From: Viscum album
Lineage: Eukaryota > Streptophyta > Magnoliopsida > Santalales > Viscaceae
Direction: 5' to 3'
Length of the DNA stretch: 64,000 nt
Assembly (NCBI GenBank): GCA_963277665.1
Contig: OY728166.1
Coordinates: forward strand, 546,713,219-546,777,218
Shown here: positions 61,974-64,000 of the stretch, piece after piece
Position numbering within the stretch: position 1 is the stretch's first letter
How the letters are laid out: each line of letters starts with the position of its first letter
Notes under the pieces: model-generated
The model's database searches: none
Seen by the model: only the letters and a program-made list of their open reading frames with translations
Told to the model about the DNA's origin: nothing
Made by a program: the position numbers and the translations under genes

Positions 61974-62402
61974 TGTGTAAGGCGGACTACCACCTCACTA
62001 ACCGATGTTAGTTTATTTTTATTTCCACCTATCATGGATGGGTATGATGTTTGATATGATATATATATATATATATATATATTTCATACATCTTCATTCA
62101 TTATATAATATTTCTTTTTTAAATCATATTCAATTGTGGATTCAATAACATCACTTGTGTGTACAGTGGACCACCGCCAAGTGAAGCAATGTGATTAATT
62201 TCTCACAAACGGTTTAAATGTATATTAAAACGGATATATTTTATGATTATATGTGATATTAATGAAATAATTATGACAATAATGGAATATTTATCATTAT
62301 TAAATGATAATATGTCATTTTTATTCTTACATTTTAAACAACACAATGATGATAAACTCAATTGTGTACCTTTAGACTACGACCATCACGAAATGATGTG
62401 AC
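61974..62402. repeat. Three spaced copies of a GC-richer motif
   Basis: A 37-40 base motif beginning TGTGTA and ending near GATGTGA or GATGTTA occurs at 61,974, 62,158 and 62,363, i.e. 184 and 205 bp apart. It suggests two and a half worn copies of a roughly 190-bp tandem unit. An (AT)n run (62,059-62,082) lies in the first spacer. Confidence 0.5.
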
Positions 62403-64000
62403 TATCTTATCATGAAAAAATAGTTTTTCTGAAATGGTGGGCACCATTATAGTGGAAAAGTAATATTAATGGTGGGACAAAAAATGTGGCACTATAAAAG
62501 TGACACACTAGAATGGTGTTACACCATATAATGTCCCACCCTTTTCCGAATTTCCAATTTCAAAAGTTTTTCCAATTTTTCCCCTCTTATATCTTAATTG
62601 ATGTAAACAGAGTCTCAGGCCTTCCATGGGGGTTTTTCAGGAAAATGAAATAGATATTTTTATATTATTAATATAATAAAATCATAGTGATGTTAGATAC
62701 TCAAACAATTTTATATTGATCATGATACCATGTTAATAAATTATGGAAGCACTTCTTACTTTAATATAGGATTTGAATCTTCAAAGATGGGATATTCCCA
62801 TCCTAGTGCGTTTTCTATTTCCCCTAGTGATTTTAAAGCCTTCATCTCTGGAAGAGTCATGTGCCTGTGCTAGAGCCCCTCCTACTCAGTTTTCTTGGAG
62901 TTTCCAGCTACTCACTTGATCACCTATTCAAAGTTCAAGGAGGAGTTTAAGTCTCCAGTTGTTTCATGTAGAAATTTCTTCTACATTTACATATTTTTTC
63001 ATAATGCGGGGTTGGTGTACTAATGATTCCTTATGAATAATGGCTGAATCATTATTTTACCATTTAATAATCAAGGTAAGGGGATGTTGATGATAGAAAG
63101 ATAACATGACGTGTTATAATAATAGGCACAGAATTGGAGATGTCTTGACGTTGATCACTTGTTTTATTTTCTACAGTTTATTCATATATAGATATTCTGG
63201 TTGTATGTCTTCTAAAATTGTCATCGTTGGTGGTATTTTCATCCACCTAGGTGATGTTCTATTTCGATTAGAATATTGATAAATGGCTATAACAAGAAAT
63301 ATGCTAAATCACGTACACTCGAATAAATTGAAATGGATGCCGTAGGGTGAAAACCTTTGTGTGATCACCCCTATTTATCATGTAGTATTAAATAATAGTG
63401 TTTATAAAATCAGAATGTGTCATGTTTGATAGGTGTGGATGAGTTCTATGTTCTATTTGGGTTTTGTGACATTGTGTGAGTTGTGTGGTTATACAATTGG
63501 GAGAATGGTAACGAGTACAATGGTGGATGAACGAGATGTTTCTAAAGGGTGTGTGGTGTGTGTTAAATAGGGTTGTGGATTAATGTTAGTTGTTGTGGGG
63601 TTGGTTTGTGCGGAAATACATGTGGTCTATTGGAGTCTTAGGTAAAGAGACTGATTGATTGTGGAATGGATTGAATTATAGGTAGTGGGAGTGCCTTTGT
63701 TTTTTTTGTGGATGTGGGGAGATGTTGAGCATTGGGACTATGGTGTGGTAACAAACTTGTTATGCAGAGGGACTGAATTTGTGAATTTTTTGGATAGTGG
63801 GGCTATAGGGACGGGTTGTGGGAGAAGGGTTGTGTGGTATAAATTTAATAAATTATATTTGATAGTGGTTAAACAGTGGTGTGCATTGGGACTAAAATTC
63901 TGTTATTTTCTTACGGTTATGTTTGATAGTTTCCTAGTAGTTCTATAACAATTAATCGAAATCCCCTTAAATAAAAAATGGGAAGTAGTTATATTAAAAT
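62403..64000. other. Intergenic sequence, G-rich on the top strand at the right end
   Basis: No gene recognised. From about 63.4 kb the top strand is rich in G and T and poor in C, like the plus-strand fossil region at 7-12 kb. The frame at 63,685-63,948 matches nothing known to me. A block at 62,610-62,640 (CAGGCCTTCCATGGGGG) resembles part of the LTR-like tract at 12.78-12.84 kb. Confidence 0.5.

Overview
This window looks like intergenic DNA from a large plant (angiosperm) nuclear genome. I could support no cellular gene, tRNA, rRNA or CRISPR array. What it holds is LTR retrotransposons of very different ages, set in a strongly AT-rich background that is itself largely made of older, almost erased elements. 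Plant origin follows from Ty3/gypsy chromoviruses with a C-terminal chromodomain and 3 kb LTRs, primer sites matching initiator tRNA-Met, a SIRE/Maximus-like Ty1/copia fossil, and decay by C-to-T change at CG and CAG. I cannot name the species. I found no new biological system.

Layout. 1-6.4 kb: AT-rich; a decayed copia RNase H lies on the minus strand at about 4.68-5.03 kb. 7-16 kb: top-strand G-rich; a decayed gypsy RT/RNase H (10.4-10.8 kb) and integrase (11.4-11.8 kb) on the plus strand, followed by LTR-like sequence (12.7-15.6 kb). 16,193-27,598: element 1, a structurally complete chromovirus on the minus strand with a 5-bp target duplication (AATTA) and two LTRs of about 3.3 kb. Its gag-pol is one continuous frame broken only by 16 stop codons. 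27.6-33.3 kb: AT-rich, the right part probably the 3' LTR of element 3. 33.3-38.34 kb: element 3, a fossil chromovirus on the minus strand in which the primer site, RT, RNase H, integrase and chromodomain can still be read in order. 38.34-40.50 kb: the start of its 5' LTR. 40,503-51,585: element 2, same family and strand as element 1, with its own target duplication (TATAT), older and frameshifted. It probably sits inside the 5' LTR of element 3, which would resume at 51.59 kb. 54.16-55.37 kb: a duplicated minisatellite. 56.4-57.95 kb: a less AT-rich island of unknown nature. 61.97-62.40 kb: three copies of a spaced motif.

How it works together. In elements 1 and 2 transcription would run right to left, from the right-hand LTR, with minus-strand DNA primed by initiator tRNA-Met. 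The polyprotein order is gag (CCHC knuckle), protease, reverse transcriptase, RNase H, integrase, chromodomain. That order (integrase after RNase H), the chromodomain type and the long LTRs suggest the Tekay/Del lineage; the lineage is inferred. No copy here can encode a working polyprotein. All calls rest on reading and hand translation; no database search was run.
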